The notes under the pieces are model-generated. The model had not been told where the DNA came from, ran no database searches, and was given only the letters and a program-made list of their open reading frames with translations. From positions 12,400,001 through 12,464,000 of the forward strand of contig OY783214.1 in NCBI GenBank assembly GCA_963678705.1: a DNA stretch of 64,000 nucleotides, written 5' to 3'. Positions 45,885-58,770 of this stretch are shown in pieces. The stretch comes from Panorpa germanica. Its lineage: Eukaryota > Arthropoda > Insecta > Mecoptera > Panorpidae. Made by a program: the position numbers and the translations under genes. Position 1 is the stretch's first letter. Every line of letters starts with the position of its first letter.

Positions 45885-46195
45885 AACGAAACGAGAATGT
45901 TCGCAAAGTTTAGATTACGTAACGAAGAAAGAGAAAGCAGATACTGGGGAAAAGAGAAAAAGAAAACATGCAGGAAGTGTGTGAAGGAGGAGAAGCTGAC
46001 ATTCATGAAGAGTATGTATCGGGAGATCGTGAAAAGTGGAGTAAGTCTAGTGGATATATTACAAAGGAAGAGTGAAGAAGTAGGAAGAAAGAAAAGAAAG
46101 CAGTAGAACAAACTGGAAGAAGACAGAAGAGACTTAATGAAGGACTAAAGAGTAGTTATATTTTAAGTATTAGTAGTTATAAGTAGTTATATTTT
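45885..46195 (+). mobile_element. Possible group B LINE tail
   Basis: One frame (45897-46106) reads RLRNEERESRYWGKEKKK, then a TCRKC motif and EEKLTF, resembling the C-x2-C region of the group B elements. A purine-rich tail with AGACTTAATGAAGGACTAAA follows. The His-Cys part is not recognisable. It starts 156 bases upstream of the first DIP exon in gene direction. Confidence 0.45.
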
Positions 46196-47340
46196 ATAAT
46201 TAGCAATAGTTTAATTTATATCAGAGTAATATTAAGTAAAATGTAATGAAGATTCTAACGCCGTAAAGACAAAAACAAATATCAGAAATACAAAATACTG
46301 ACTTGTTTACACGTTAAAAAAAATTGAAAAAGTATATTGAATCTTTAGCGTGTTAAAAATTGACATCTTTCCATTTAATCTCATGAAGGCCCTTGTACTA
46401 TGCTTCTAATACAGCTCTGGCATGCAATGCCAACCTTTCTTTAGTATAACATTGATAGATCCAACATCAACCTCTGCAATATTACTGTGTGTCTTTTTTT
46501 AATATCATCGATTTAGTCTTAGATGTATATTAAGAAACACGTTGAAAACAGCGTCGAGACGTTCTTTCCACACTCTCGAAAGCCGGTGGAGGGCTGGGAG
46601 TAAAATAGGGGTAACAGTAATGCCCAAGAGACACTGCCAGACTGAAAGAGGCTAAACTGTTAACGTGTAGGGCTAGGACTTGGGGCTAGATGTACTTGCA
46701 CGCCCCTTTTAAGGACAGTGGTTCATAACATGTATTTCGCGGGCTTATTAGAAGTGTTTCATGAAGTAATAAAAACGCATATTATGAAAATTTAATTGTG
46801 TTTTAATTTCGAACACCAATTTTAATGAAAAGGATTTTAAAAAATATGAGATCGTGAAAACAGATTTTATACACAAAACTTAAACTCATGTTTAATTTAA
46901 TATAATCAAATTTATTTAAAGTTGGGTTTTGTTATTTTATATAAGTTTAAAATAAGCTTTTAATATAATGTAATTAATGTAATGCAAGATATACTCAAAA
47001 TCTTTTATTTACATATTATGATCTTACATACAAAGTTTTGTTAATGTCAGAAAACGTAAATTTATGCCAAAAAATAATTTTTATTTTATTAAATATGATA
47101 TTAAATTAACCTGAAGGATTTTATGTTGCTCGAGGCAAAAAGTACCATCAAATTTGATGCTGTCAAGACACAATTCACCTTTGAAGAGATGTACCTTAAG
47201 TAACAAATAAGTGAGATAGCGACCAAAGTCAAACAATTCACAGATTACTTTTAGGTTGTTATAAAAAAGCTCCATTTCTGTATAAGTGTTATCATATTCA
47301 TTGTTTCTTCAAAGATAAATATTTTTTAAATTAATATTAG

Positions 47341-47500
47341 ACGGCTCAGAGCATTGATATTTGACGCTGACTGCTATCTTTTCGGATTCCATCCCCTGAT
47401 TTATACACATATTGAGACCACGACAACACAAAAACTGCCACCATAATAGGATATCAACAGTGGTATTGCAGCATTCAAAATAGGTTGACGTTAAATATAT
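47341..47500 (+). mobile_element. SINE copy
   Basis: ACGGCTCAGAGCATTGATAT, then TTGACGCTGACTGCTATCTT, a diverged TCGGATTCCATCCC box B, and the end CAGCATTCAAAATAGGTTGA with CGTTAAATAT follow the order of the 44203-44440 copy, with a shortened middle. Confidence 0.65.
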
Positions 47501-48026
47501 AATATCTTGTTAATAATTATTATGTAATTTATAATTAATAATTGTATTTTTTTTTTGATATTTGTAATTTTAGTATTTTTCAAACTTAACTTACTTCGAA
47601 AAGGTTCAGAGCCACTGCTTTAGGACTTGGGGTGCGATGAACTAAATGACGGAGGATGACGTTGGTGTACAACAATGACATGGGAGGCAGAATAAATTCC
47701 AAACCGCCATAGATGAACAAAATGTTAAACAAAATCAAGAATTAAATTATAAATATTAAAATAAATAATGATGTCTATAGAAATAACTCAAAAAGTTATA
47801 AACGAATACAAATTTATATCATTAAAAAATATTCACTAAGTTCAAAGTATTATTCTTATTATTAAAATTTGAAAATTTTTAAATTCAGTCTGTAACTTTT
47901 GTTCTTTCAAATCAAACAAGTTGAACGAAGAGAATGCAAAGGAGTTTCTTCTATTCATTTTGCAAAGACACGTGCTGTGAATAAATTATAACACAAATAT
48001 AATAATTCGCACCTGGAAGAACTCAC

Positions 48027-48165
48027 CGAGATAACCATAATATGGAAACGTGTTTTGGGAGGCTGAAGACAGGAACGAGAACGGAGCAGTGTTAAAACAA
48101 GCACGGGAGATCCTGTGAGCTTGCAGGATGTTGCACGATCCTGTTAGGATACAACTCGTAGCCAT
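48027..48165 (-). CDS. Weak candidate for an upstream DIP exon
   Basis: An ATG at 48165 (minus) opens 46 codons, then a single G before a good donor, GTGAGT. That phase fits the acceptor of 45623-45729, which would give ...YYGYLG followed by VIEDPEF. The peptide (MATSCILTGSCNILQAHR...) is not a clean signal peptide, and an open stretch this short can occur by chance. It is listed only because phase, strand and distance (2.3 kb) fit. An alternative is that the true first exon lies outside the window. Confidence 0.18.
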
Positions 48166-48474
48166 GAATATGTTATTGGTAACTGAATATACGAGATTCG
48201 ATTATTAAATGTTAATTTATGCACTCGATATGGGATTTATTGCGTACTTAATGCATTCTTAAATCCAAGGTATATATTTATTGGGAAATTCTATTTGAAT
48301 CAAACAGAGATATGCTTGTTTTTGAAATATAAATTAACTTAATTGCGCATTATTATAATCATAAAACTTCTTAAGAATAGAATATTTCGCAAAATTCCAT
48401 TAAACCTTTTTACATTATAAATATTATTAGATTTCCCTTATTTCAGTGAAGGAGGAGGTGAAGAACAAAAAAAA

Positions 48475-49065
48475 TCGATACAACACAGTTAATATATAAT
48501 TATTTCTCTAATTACTACCTGATAAAATAACATCTAAAGAACACTTTGTAAAATTTTCATAAATAAATATCAACAAATAAGTTATTGACAGCGAATCTCC
48601 GCAGACGTAACAGGAAAATGTTTGTCCTTCATAACTCATCACTGGATTTTTTTAAATCAAAAAATCAAAATGATTTCATTAGTTAATAAGTTCCCGCAGG
48701 TAATCCTGTCAAGTTTATTTTTATTATTGATTTTTCAATTTTATTACAGCACTTAGAAATCAAAGTACCGATTTTTAATTAAATAAATCAGAAACTTTGT
48801 TGTTTTAAAATATGTTAAAATTAAAAAAAAAAATTCGATAGCGTTGCCTCGGCATTTATGTAAAGAAAGGGTGTTCAAAATTTTAAAAGGATTGGAGCAG
48901 TAGATTTTGGGCTAGAGAGGATACCCACACTGAAAAAGTTAAGTATGAGAAAAACGCGTTTTTCGCCAGAGAAGTGAAGACTTAAAACTCTATATCTCCG
49001 ACAGTTTTACTCTAATCGATTTCAAATTTTCACACAATAAACGAAATATGTTGTACAATAAATTA
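48475..49065 (+). repeat. 600-bp dispersed repeat, copy 2
   Basis: A diverged direct copy of 26690-27300. Shared words include ATAATTATTTCTCTAATTAC, TCATAACTCATCACTGGAT, GCGTTGCCTCGGCATTTATG, GTATGAGAAAAACGCGTTT and CTCTATATCTCCGACAGTTT. The 60-codon frame of copy 1 is destroyed here by insertions and a deletion. Confidence 0.75.
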
Positions 49066-49069
49066 AAAA

Positions 49070-52000
49070 GAAATTAAACCTTAACCATCACTCCCTCCCC
49101 CCTTAGATTTAAAAAATAGTTTTCAAGTAAAGTATTAGTGAAATGTGTTTTAAAAAGAATAATACTTCTTGTTATTTTGCCTAATCACATATCTAAAAAA
49201 AATCAATATGCTCATAATTAACTTAGTAACGTAGCTTTAACATATCACGCTTATATATATACCCACATATACATTAAAGCCATTACAACATTATTTTTTT
49301 AATACATGTTGACCCTTGATAGAAATACGTAGAAATAATGTGCTTACCTTCTCCATAATTAAACATAATTGGAAATTCTCTTAACACCATTCCAGATGGG
49401 GTCAGTAGGTTACGGTTACCGTTACAATTACGATTGCTTTGTGACAATTAGTATGTCCCCTCTCCCTCTCGCTAACCCTCACCCTCACAATTACATCACC
49501 AAGATTCAAATGTATTCAAAACATTTTCTATGTCATTTACATTGTAATTAAATGTTCATTTAATGTATAGAGTATAGAGTATAGTATCATATAGAATTAT
49601 ACAGTGTATATGGTTGTTAATATCATAATTGCGCTTAAGTGTTCTTGAATAAGTAAAATCACGGACGTGATAAATAAAGCAACAGCATCTTCGTTATATC
49701 CATTCATACTGAGTTGTTACCAACTGCCAGTGGCGGATTTGGTGTATAAGTTTTAATAGAAGGCTAAGAATAGAATAGAAGACCTAAGGCTAAATTTCAT
49801 TTTCAGTTTATTTATATCTCTAATTCGAGGATTAACCTCTATGAAAATACAGATATTACTAAGATTCTAATGTTTCTTCCATTAAATTATAGCACTGCAG
49901 GTTTTTTAAGGTCAAAAGGTAAGTTTATTAAATGTTTATGAATGAAGAATAAAGATAGTTAAATAAAAGTTATAAAATTGTTTTCTTTCAAGAAACAAAA
50001 CGCAAACATTGACATATTCTGTGCAACTTCTTCTGCACCATAATTGTGTATGGCAAGTTTTTCTATTCACCCGAAAGATTTAAAGTAAGAAATATCTACA
50101 CAATTTAGTACAGAGTCTACAAAAAAATTTATTTAGAAAAATAGTGGTAATAAGTGTAATTATTTCCTTTATATGTTTAGTTTCAATTTTCGATATTCGA
50201 CCTAAAATATATTAAAGTAATATTACTTTTCGACTTGTAAAAAATTGTCTTAATAACCCACACTATGTTATAAGTAAAATGTATCTTTGGCTTGTGGAAA
50301 ACAAAGAAATAAAATATATAAAAATTTAATAAATAAAGTGTATTACTGACGAAAGACGTATGCGATTTCAAATCAAAAAAGTAAGTAGTAATGGCACTTT
50401 ACTCCATAAATTTTTAACATAGAAAAATTAACCTTTCATAATGCCATTTTCATACCAGAGAGACAGTTTTGTTGTCAAAAAACAAAACATGTTTTATTTC
50501 ATTTTAAAATAGTTCTAATTTTCGAAAACAGAGTGTTCACACTGAACAAACTGGCTTTGTTTTTAGTGTTTTTCTGTATCTCCCATAAAAATTATAAACA
50601 TGATAAACAACAACTGGCAAGCGCAAATGTTCACAAAAAACAAAACTGCGTGTTCAAAGCAAGCAGACTAAAAAACAACAACAAACGCGTTTTCTTTGGA
50701 TCTAACCATCTCCAGATGGGAATGTGTTTTGTTTACTAAAACAGCAGCAAAAGACAGCAATGTTTTAAGAACTGTAAACATTGGTGTTTTTGTTCAGAAA
50801 AACAAGTTTTTGTTCGTGTTTTATTGAACTGTCTCTCTGGTGTGAAACCGGCATTATACACAACTAGATCTATGAGGATTGTAAATTTCAAACTCTTTAA
50901 CTATTCCTATTTTAAATTCATTGGAGCCAGGGAAAAATTAGATGATCTCCTAGTCACAAATAACTAAAGTAAGAACCAGTAGCGTATCTTGCTTATCCAT
51001 AAATTCGGCCCTGTATTATCATACATAGAATTAAGTATATTAATAGCTACCCACAATTCATCAGCATGTTACTTGCTCATACCTCTTTTAAAGTTTTCTA
51101 TACCTCTTAGCTAATTACTTTAAGATCAATTTGAAGAGGACTTGAACTTCTCCTTAATTCCAATACACCCCTGTTCTACCCGTATTATTATCGTGCTAGA
51201 TTCAACACGTCTACGTTGCTACGGTTTACGTAGAGCCGTAGCATTTTATTAGAAGACCAGGTAGTCGTGGTTACGCTAGTGTAAATGTTGTGTAACCCCT
51301 AAGGTGCTGTTGTGTTAAGCTTTTCCCCACCCCCACGTCCCTACTCTCACACAATTGTCGTTCGCAACCCCTCGAAACTGTGCTTTAGCACGTCTGTATT
51401 GAAGGCTTGGAAGATATTTAGAATAAGGTAAATATTGTTCTAGCCAATTGTATTTTATTAGGTAGCATGACCTGGGGATAGGAATGAAAATATAATATTA
51501 TATATAAACTTGGAGAAAATTTTCAAAAAATAATTATCATTCAGAATTTTGCTTTAGGATATTTGTATTATTTTGAATTTAGAATTACATATAAGTATAA
51601 CATTTTCATATATTCTATTTTATCTATACATTTTCTCGTACGATGTAAAATCTTTGCAGTTGTGAATATGCAGCACGTGCATTTGAGAATGAAATTAGTT
51701 TTTAGGAAGATTATGAAACAAGATAACAGTATAAAATTACACATTAAGATTACACTTCTATTATAATAAGTCTTTATAATCTTCACCGGTACATGGATAA
51801 TTAAAATTCGGCGTAGTCTTCACATAGGGAACGATATGAAGACCTTTCGTAACGGTCCCGCGAGCTTCAATATTTCACATGGGAGAGTTAAGATACAAAC
51901 GAAACAAAAATAAACTTTGTATTGACGTTTACATAGATCTAAACACAACGCATTTGATCTACCATCAAATAAAAGTCTTAGAATTAAAGGCAGGAACTAG

Positions 52001-52380
52001 TACTCAATACTTAAATTGTAATTGGAATGAACGAAATTTTCTCTTGAATCCAAAAAGGAAACTCCAAAAACAAATTAGATTATCAGAATTCTGATTTGAC
52101 CTATTTGAGAAATGTTGTATCCTTTCAAAATTTGATACACCTTCTACAGGTGTTAATTTGATCCATTTTAGATGGTTTTAAAGGCCTGTATAATTCGGAC
52201 TGTTCTAAGGAGATAAACTCTTTAAGTATCTTACTATCACAACTATTCAAATATTCGTTAGTGTGAAGTCGGTAATGTAGCATCTGCAGAGTATATAGAT
52301 TAAGTACATGGTACTAGAAATAAAGGATATAGAAAATTATCAAAACAAAATTATTATAATTTGTACATGTACATATGGCA
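49070..52380. other. Upstream region or 5' intron, nothing identified
   Basis: AT-rich with scattered short frames. At 50700-50830 several AAAACA/TGTTTT words recur. A C-rich patch lies at 51320-51350. No exon of the DIP signal-peptide type (Met, hydrophobic run, donor) was convincing. Confidence 0.4.
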
Positions 52381-52384
52381 TATG

Positions 52385-52440
52385 CGTTTAATAAGATAAA
52401 TCCAATGCATTTGATGCGAATCATGCGGACTCTTACCCAT
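52385..52440. repeat. Dispersed 'AATGCGTTTGATGC' repeat fragment
   Basis: TTTAATAAGATAAATCCAAT, GCATTTGATGCGAATCATGC and GGACTCTTACCC match 54665-54705 and 31945-31990. Confidence 0.6.
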
Positions 52441-52924
52441 AAGAATTAAAATATTTTAAACTTATGAGTTTTCAATAAATTGTGTTAAGTAATATTTAAC
52501 ACCTGGCCTCGATTATCATCTTGACTAAAAGAAATAAAGTACAATCCTTTGAATTTTGGAATACAACCTGAAATATTATAAGTATTCCTCCTTCTTTCTC
52601 TCTTCCTGTGCGTTTCTGGATCCACCACTGAATCCTTTCTGTAACACAATGAAATATTCATTACATACTACAGTAGAAACAGTGATTAAATTAATAATTA
52701 ATTTAATTTGTGAGTACTTTGTTTGAGAGTAATGTTTTGTGACTTTTATAAAATATACAGTTATAATATGTGTATAACTTTTCAAAGGTTAAATGCATTA
52801 TTACTGCCAATGGAATTCTAAAAGGAATAAGTCAATTAGATAACTATGTTTGTAAAAATTTGATAAAATAAGTCGTTTTCTTTTGTTATTTCTTAAAGAA
52901 TAAGTAATAATAGTTTTCTTTGGA

Positions 52925-53135
52925 AACATTGGAACACATTAAGTTTCCATGTGACAAAAAGGTAATAAGCGAAAAGAATATTGGGCAGTTATTAAAGGGA
53001 GGAGAGAAGGGAAGAGGTAGATGGGGGAGATAGAGAAAAAGAATGAGGAAAGATAAGGAATGGCAGAGTAAAACAGAAGAGAAAGAGAGAGTAGCAGGAA
53101 GAGCGAAGCAATAGCAGTAGCAGTTTTGTTTTTAT
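52925..53135 (+). mobile_element. Non-LTR retrotransposon 3' fragment (group B)
   Basis: One frame begins TLEHIKFPCDKK, a degenerate form of the E-T-L-x-H-I...C motif. It continues SEKNIGQLLKGGEKGRGR before stops. From GCGAAAAGAATATTGGGCAG on, it matches the minus-strand copy at 29885-30040. Confidence 0.7.
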
Positions 53136-53564
53136 TTTTATAAGGATAAATTTATAATTTTTTTTTTCGTTTGGAAGGAGTGAGTATGTTTAGATTTCAT
53201 AAGGATCAAAATTGAACTAATCACAATGACATGTAAATAAATGAGTTAAGGCACTAGAATGTAATGCCAAATGGCAAAAACATTAAAAAAAAAATAATAA
53301 TAATAGTTTTCGTTAGTGTTTTAACAATATGTAGAATTAAATAAGGACACTGTTCATATTATTTAAATTAAATAAATTCGGTGTATAAAAATGTGTAAAG
53401 GAGCGAGGATGCAAGATATCCTAGAACCCTGCGCAGTTTTGTCCCGCACAAGAACGATCTGTCCCGCGTAGTGCAGGATTAACTAATACACAAATAAGAA
53501 GAATATTTAGTGCTCGTAATTAAGAGTTTAATATGTAAATTAACTGTCAGTAAATAAGGAATGG

Positions 53565-53700
53565 TATTTAAAGATAAGCGTTCACCGGTTCCCACTGTAT
53601 GTATCGTATAAAACGAATTTTAATATTCTTTATCGGTGTCGGATCTTCCAAACGTTGCGTCTGATGCATACAGTGTGATCTTACTACTTTAGGAAACAAC
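53565..53700. repeat. Small foldback repeat
   Basis: AAGATAAGCGTTCAC...CACTGTATGTATCGTATAAA on the left pairs with GTCTGATGCATACAGTGTGA, then TCTTACTACTTT on the right. The ends resemble the dispersed AATGCGTTTGATGC family (GGTAAGCGTTCAC at 9780). It is likely a fairly complete member about 130 bp long. Confidence 0.5.
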
Positions 53701-54549
53701 TATAGATTTTCTGAAGAATTGATTTGTCTACACTGCATTTGTCTGTCTTGTCAGAGAGACTAAATAAATGTATTTCGTCAGAACGTTATTAACCTAGATT
53801 ATTGAGAGTCAGTACACTTTATATATTAGTTCCTTTGATGTCCTTTAGTCTTCAGTACTTGATGATCCACTTTGATCGAACCCACTACACATGTTCGCTA
53901 TAATTTCCATGAAATATTTTTACTCGATATCGATCGTAATTCTTTGAATCGTTTCCACAGATTGACTTATCTGGGTTGTCCGGCTCCTTGGTGAAACCCT
54001 GTTCGCTGCAGTTATGTAGTACTGTATACCGTGTATTGATGTACTAACTTTTTAAGGGTAGCTCGAACGTGTTCTACCCTTACCTACTACCACTACCACT
54101 ACATGAAGCATGATGATTGCGAATCCCATAGTGACTCATAACTTACGTTATTTAAAACTTTTATAACTTTTAATTTTAAGCTTCAGTAAGTCTTCAGCCC
54201 TCACGCCTTGATTCTATTTTCAAGTATACCTACCAAGCTATTGCTATACGAGTAGAATAGAAATATTATAGCTTGCAGAAGAGAATATATTATGATTATA
54301 CATTTATTAAAGATTAATTATATTTTTAAAATTAACTTTTTTGTTCATTCATCTTGTGAAAACTTCGAAACAATATATTTGATATTTTATAATCATGTTT
54401 TAAGTTCACTTTAAAGTAATGCATTTATCATAATGTCTGTTTCTTTTGTCACTTTGCCGTTTGCTGTGTCACCCTTTTTTCATATGTAGTATTACTACAT
54501 GTATATAATTTGTTACAGTTATAACTAAATGTTACTTTAAGAATTGCTT

Positions 54550-54710
54550 TTAAGGTAAGCATCCGCTATTGATTTATCGTATCAAAGCTATGGGTGTACT
54601 GAGACAACAACTAAGATTCGTAGTGTTAGCTACATACACCGTGGCCCCCGTTTCACGTTGGACACAATAAATCCAATGCGTTTGATGCGAGTCATGCGGA
54701 TCTGTCAACA
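54550..54710. repeat. Dispersed 'AATGCGTTTGATGC' repeat, possible full copy
   Basis: The left end AAGGTAAGCATCCGCTATTG is followed 100 bases later by ACACAATAAATCCAATGCGT, TTGATGCGAGTCATGCGGAT. The GTAAGC-TCCGC and GCGGAT blocks are imperfectly inverted. Confidence 0.5.
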
Positions 54711-54894
54711 CCTTGACAGTTACTCGCTAAGGCTTTAGCTTGTTTGTCACTTACAAGCGATCTTAAAATTTCGTTCCTGAATAATGAAGTTACAAGACCC
54801 TTATGTATACTTATTATAAGACTCTTACGGGCAGATTGTTCAATAATCATTAAAACTATAGTTAGGACAATAACCCTGGATGATAGGTTTTTCT

Positions 54895-55240
54895 ATAAGC
54901 TTTGTGTACTATGTCTTTATTTCTATAAAACTGTACTATATATTGATAAAGTTGGTTATTAGAACCTCAAATGTATAAAATATAGAACATTCCAAGACAT
55001 GTGACGTCACTGTCGCTAAGTTCCTATCTATTTTCACAACAGAGCGTAAAGGAGATATCATATTTAACACATAATTCTTATCAATATAAAAAATAACTGA
55101 CCTAATGGTGCAAACATGTCACGTCAAAAATATGACCGACACCTGTAGCGCTAAAAGAACAATTGGAATTTACAATATCTCGATCAACATTTAGATATTT
55201 ATTAAAATAAAAACGATAATATATATTTATTTACAATAAT
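54895..55240 (+). mobile_element. Truncated copy of the piggyBac-like MITE family
   Basis: AAAACTGTACTATATATTGA, TAAAGTTGG, then ATTCCAAGACATGTGACGTC and the later TAGCGCTAAAAGAACAATTG and CAACATTTAGATATTTATTA match 62505-63005 in the same orientation and order. Neither TTAA-flanked terminus is preserved. Confidence 0.7.
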
Positions 55241-55294
55241 TTCAATCAAAAATTAAAAAATTGACCACTACAAAAAGAGTACACAAGCCCATTA

Positions 55295-55505
55295 TAGTTT
55301 TGTTATGCATTTGTTAAAGTAACAACGGGTAGCAGTCAAACGTAGTACATAGCAGTAACAGTAATTTGAATTACTATTCTTATATTTCATACATTTCATA
55401 TTAAAGTTATTCAAATTTTATTTAAGCGAAGAATTATAATTGTTGGACCGAAATAGTTTCATGTAGGGACGTTTTTAAAATTCTCAAAATTCAATGCAAG
55501 GAACC
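55295..55505 (+). repeat. Dispersed repeat shared with 61420-61590 and 58690-58765
   Basis: TTATGCATTTGTTAAAGTAA, CAACGG-GTAGCAGTCA, GAATTACTATTCTTATATTT and CATATTAAAGTTATTCAAAT recur in direct orientation at 61420-61590. The following part (GAATTATAATTGTTGGACCG, AAATAGTTTCATGTAGGGAC) recurs inverted at 58700-58765. Confidence 0.7.
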
Positions 55506-55509
55506 GCTC

Positions 55510-56355
55510 TATTTGAATAATTTACAGAGGAAAATGAAACTTTTCATGACATATGCAATTACATATATTTTACGTATTTTTACATTTTATTTTATGTTTC
55601 TTTACATACTTAACTTGACCAACTTGGTTGCTGTCATATAATTTTTATAACCTAGAATATTATTAAACAATTGTCTTCATGTTCAAATAAATTAAATTGA
55701 ATTTCACATATCGTGCCTTTAACATGCTATGGAGTTGTTAATTTGGGATGACCGTTCCATTTTAAACGTTAACTTTCTGGTCACGTATTTATAAGAGGTG
55801 GAAGGATCTAGACTCTAGATGCAGGACCTTGTCTCTTCTTAGATCCTAGCTGCTACGATATTTGCTTCGAAAATTGGAAAAGGTCTACAAAATTATATAT
55901 GGTATGAATGTTTGAAATAATGTAATAGAATTAGACTGAGTAAATCAATAAACTTCATTGAATATGTCATCATACTCAGGCCGCTTTTAGGTTTGCGTCT
56001 CGACTGAAGTAGTGAAACACAGCGAAAATTAAATAATTATTTTTTAAACTGTCTTTGTTTGTAGAGCGAACTTATAAATGTTAGAGAGTTCAAAAGTTAT
56101 CATAGTGTAAACTAGGCCACGGGTAAACGTAGTAATAAAACGGTTTTTAACGTATTAACGTAAGTAAAAATAAGTTATAAAATAATAATAGTTGATACTG
56201 CTTAAGTATTCGTTTTATTACCATGATATAACCCCAAAAAAACAACAAAAAAAACGCATAAAAATAAAAACAAACCCTTTATATCAATTTTGATTTACAT
56301 TGTTCAACATAAAAAACCCTAAGTAAACGTATTATTCGATGTAAATATTTTAGCA
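55510..56355. other. AT-rich stretch, nothing identified
   Basis: No exon-like frame or matched repeat. Confidence 0.4.
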
Positions 56356-56359
56356 TTTC

Positions 56360-56600
56360 TTCAGCAGCAGTCAGCCGGTCTTCCTTGTCATCGTCACCCA
56401 GGAACTCTGGTTTCCTTTCTGCTACAGGGGATGGTTGTGTGTCACTGCGAGACACACTGCCAGGGCTTCGGAGGTCTTCCTGGGGTTGTTATTTGGATAT
56501 AGGAGGCACCAGCACCAGCACCAACATTAGGGGTGACTCCCTCGGGGGTGTTTGGTATGTCTCGCACGTACTCTGTGCAAACATCTTGACAGTTGATAGG
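56360..56600 (-). other. GC-rich island with possible coding remnant
   Basis: The composition shifts abruptly to GC-rich. On the minus strand, one frame is open from about 56482 (QEDLRSPGSVSRSD) through PSPVAERKPEFLGDDD and KEDRLTAAEEMLKYL. It then enters AT-rich sequence and stops near 56285. Just upstream, the other frames carry CETYQTPPRESP and GVTPNVGAGAG-like words over a short CACCAG repeat. I do not recognise the protein. The acidic, charged text and codon variety suggest a degraded exon, retrocopy or transposon fragment rather than noise. A TAA closes the frame at its upstream side. Confidence 0.35.
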
Positions 56601-56669
56601 GATACAAGTCTTTGCTCTTTCTATGCCTACCGTTTTTTAACTAGTTCTCTCGTGTCTTTGGTTTAGTTG

Positions 56670-58595
56670 TGCCTTGTTTTGAGATGAATAATAAACAGAT
56701 AGGTCCATTCGTTATATCTCTAATCTAACTAAGGGTATAAAACGTGCGCGGGCATTGTCTGCAGAAACTTATTTAAAAAAGAATAAACGTAAAAAAATGA
56801 TAAGAATCAGTCAGTTGGTTCTATTAAATTGAGTACATTCCTCTCTCCCTCTCATACGCATCCCCATCCCACCTACGCTTTTTCTATTTACACCAAATGT
56901 GTTATATGTGTTATTAGGTATTGTTGACTTTGCTAAAAGAATATTTCCGTGAAAATTATCTATATACGCTAGATATTGAAAACAGAATGACGATGTATTC
57001 AGAAAACATTTGGATATACATCATATGCTTTGGATATGCGTACTATGTACATGCTGTTGTAATGTAAACCTTACATTGTATGTCATACGTATGTACATTG
57101 ATGTACATAGTACCTATGTACTGTCATGTTTATTCATTTCATATGCAATATACATATAATGAATATTATTTTCACATTATGAAGCATATAATGTTATGTG
57201 GCATGTATGTAATAAGATGTTCCAAAGTGTTTTATTCAGTTTTCTTTGCTAACTAACTTTAAAAATTAATTAATCTATGGGATAGCAATCAGGTGCTCAT
57301 GTCCCCAGCGGATAATTGAAGTTACAATGGAGAGAACCGACATAGAGTACACCATACCTTAGGGCTGCATTAACGAATAAACAATCAGTATTAATAGAGG
57401 TAATTAATAGCGACTACATACAATCGATTTCACTCGAGACCTTAAATTAGAGTCACGTCCAAGAAACAATATGATTGATTACATAAAAAATGAATTCAGG
57501 CGAGAGCTGATTCTAACATAGTTCTAAGTTAAAAAGATTGAGGAATTTTTACAAAATAATACTAATTCACTGTTTTTTATTACGTATATCTGTTCTTCTG
57601 CACTCTTCTTTCCAAAAAATATATCCTTAGCTTACGAAGAACCTAACAAGACATGTACAAATCTCGCTCGTCCCACGTGAATCTAATTTTCTCTTTGCTT
57701 TCTTTTTTAATTATCTCTAATAAAAAAATAAAAAAATATTTATCAATCAATTTAATTCTTATAAAACGTATGTTCATATATATTAAGAAAAGTAATATTT
57801 TTAATCTTATCTTATTAGAATTAATGTGTTTATTCGTATAATAAAAGCAGTGATGATTAGTTCTATTTTGCGTATTAGGTTATAGTCAAAATACATCTAA
57901 GTAAGGTGGTTATTTTTATATATTCACCATGGAAACTAATCCTTGATAATTGATATTGAAACAAACAAAATACTTAAGTAATAGAGTATCTACAAGGAGA
58001 TAATAACACTTGAAGAATTGGTGCATATTATAAACGGCCTACACTTGAAAAACGCCCCAATAATTAATAAGGGAGGGAGAGAATGAGCACGAGGAAGCTC
58101 GTTTAGTGAATGAAGTTGTCATGAAAAAATAATAAGAATTTTCGATTTAATAATTTGGTGCAAATTTTAGGATATCAGACAGTAATACCAACATTAAGAG
58201 AAAAGTAAAGGTATCAATAAAAGTAAAAAATTACAAAATTTTCATTACTTTTTCATCACTGTTTTCCGTCATTTAATTTTTGTCATTTATATTGTTCTCT
58301 TGCTATCATCAACTAATGGAACTATTCATATCTCTATTCCTTATTCTCTTTTCATTATTTGCTTTGGAGTCCATTCTTGAGACACTCCTAGCCTTTCTCT
58401 TTTCCATATGTTTTTCTACTCTCTTTATTTCTGTTTCCATATTTTATTGTACTTCCCCTTTTACCTCAATTTCCTCTATATTTAACTCTTTGTAAACGAG
58501 GTTTATTTGAGTGACTACGAGCTACTTTTCAATTATCAGTTAACTGAGGTTTATTCTATTATCAACCTTGATTGACACTTTAATTTCTTAACTCC
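56670..58595. other. AT-rich stretch, nothing identified
   Basis: Short overlapping frames only. A region at 56990-57210 is rich in ATGTACAT and CATATGT-type palindromic words. A pyrimidine-rich plus-strand frame at 58280-58495 has no motif. Confidence 0.4.
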
Positions 58596-58599
58596 CATT

Positions 58600-58770
58600 T
58601 ATGTTTCAGTCGAACATAAATGTAGCTTAACCAAGCAAAATATCCTAATGACATTTTTTTGGTTAAACTCCCAATGCCATAATTGATCTTCAATTGAGAA
58701 TTTCAAAAACGTCCCTATATGAAACTATTTCTGTCCAACAATTATAATTCTTCGCTTAAACATAAAAAAA
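58600..58770 (-). repeat. Dispersed repeat, inverted relative to 55425-55505
   Basis: AACGTCCCTATATGAAACTA and TTCTGTCCAACAATTATAAT, TCTTCGCTTAAA are the complement of 55430-55490. The upstream part, GTCGAACATAAATGTAGCTT with AACCAAGC, is the complement of 20352-20383. Confidence 0.65.

Noticed and set aside
56385..56666. 93-codon plus frame over the GC-rich island
   Set aside because: The minus strand has the more protein-like text. The plus frame is GC/Ser-rich without motif and begins at an arbitrary Met.
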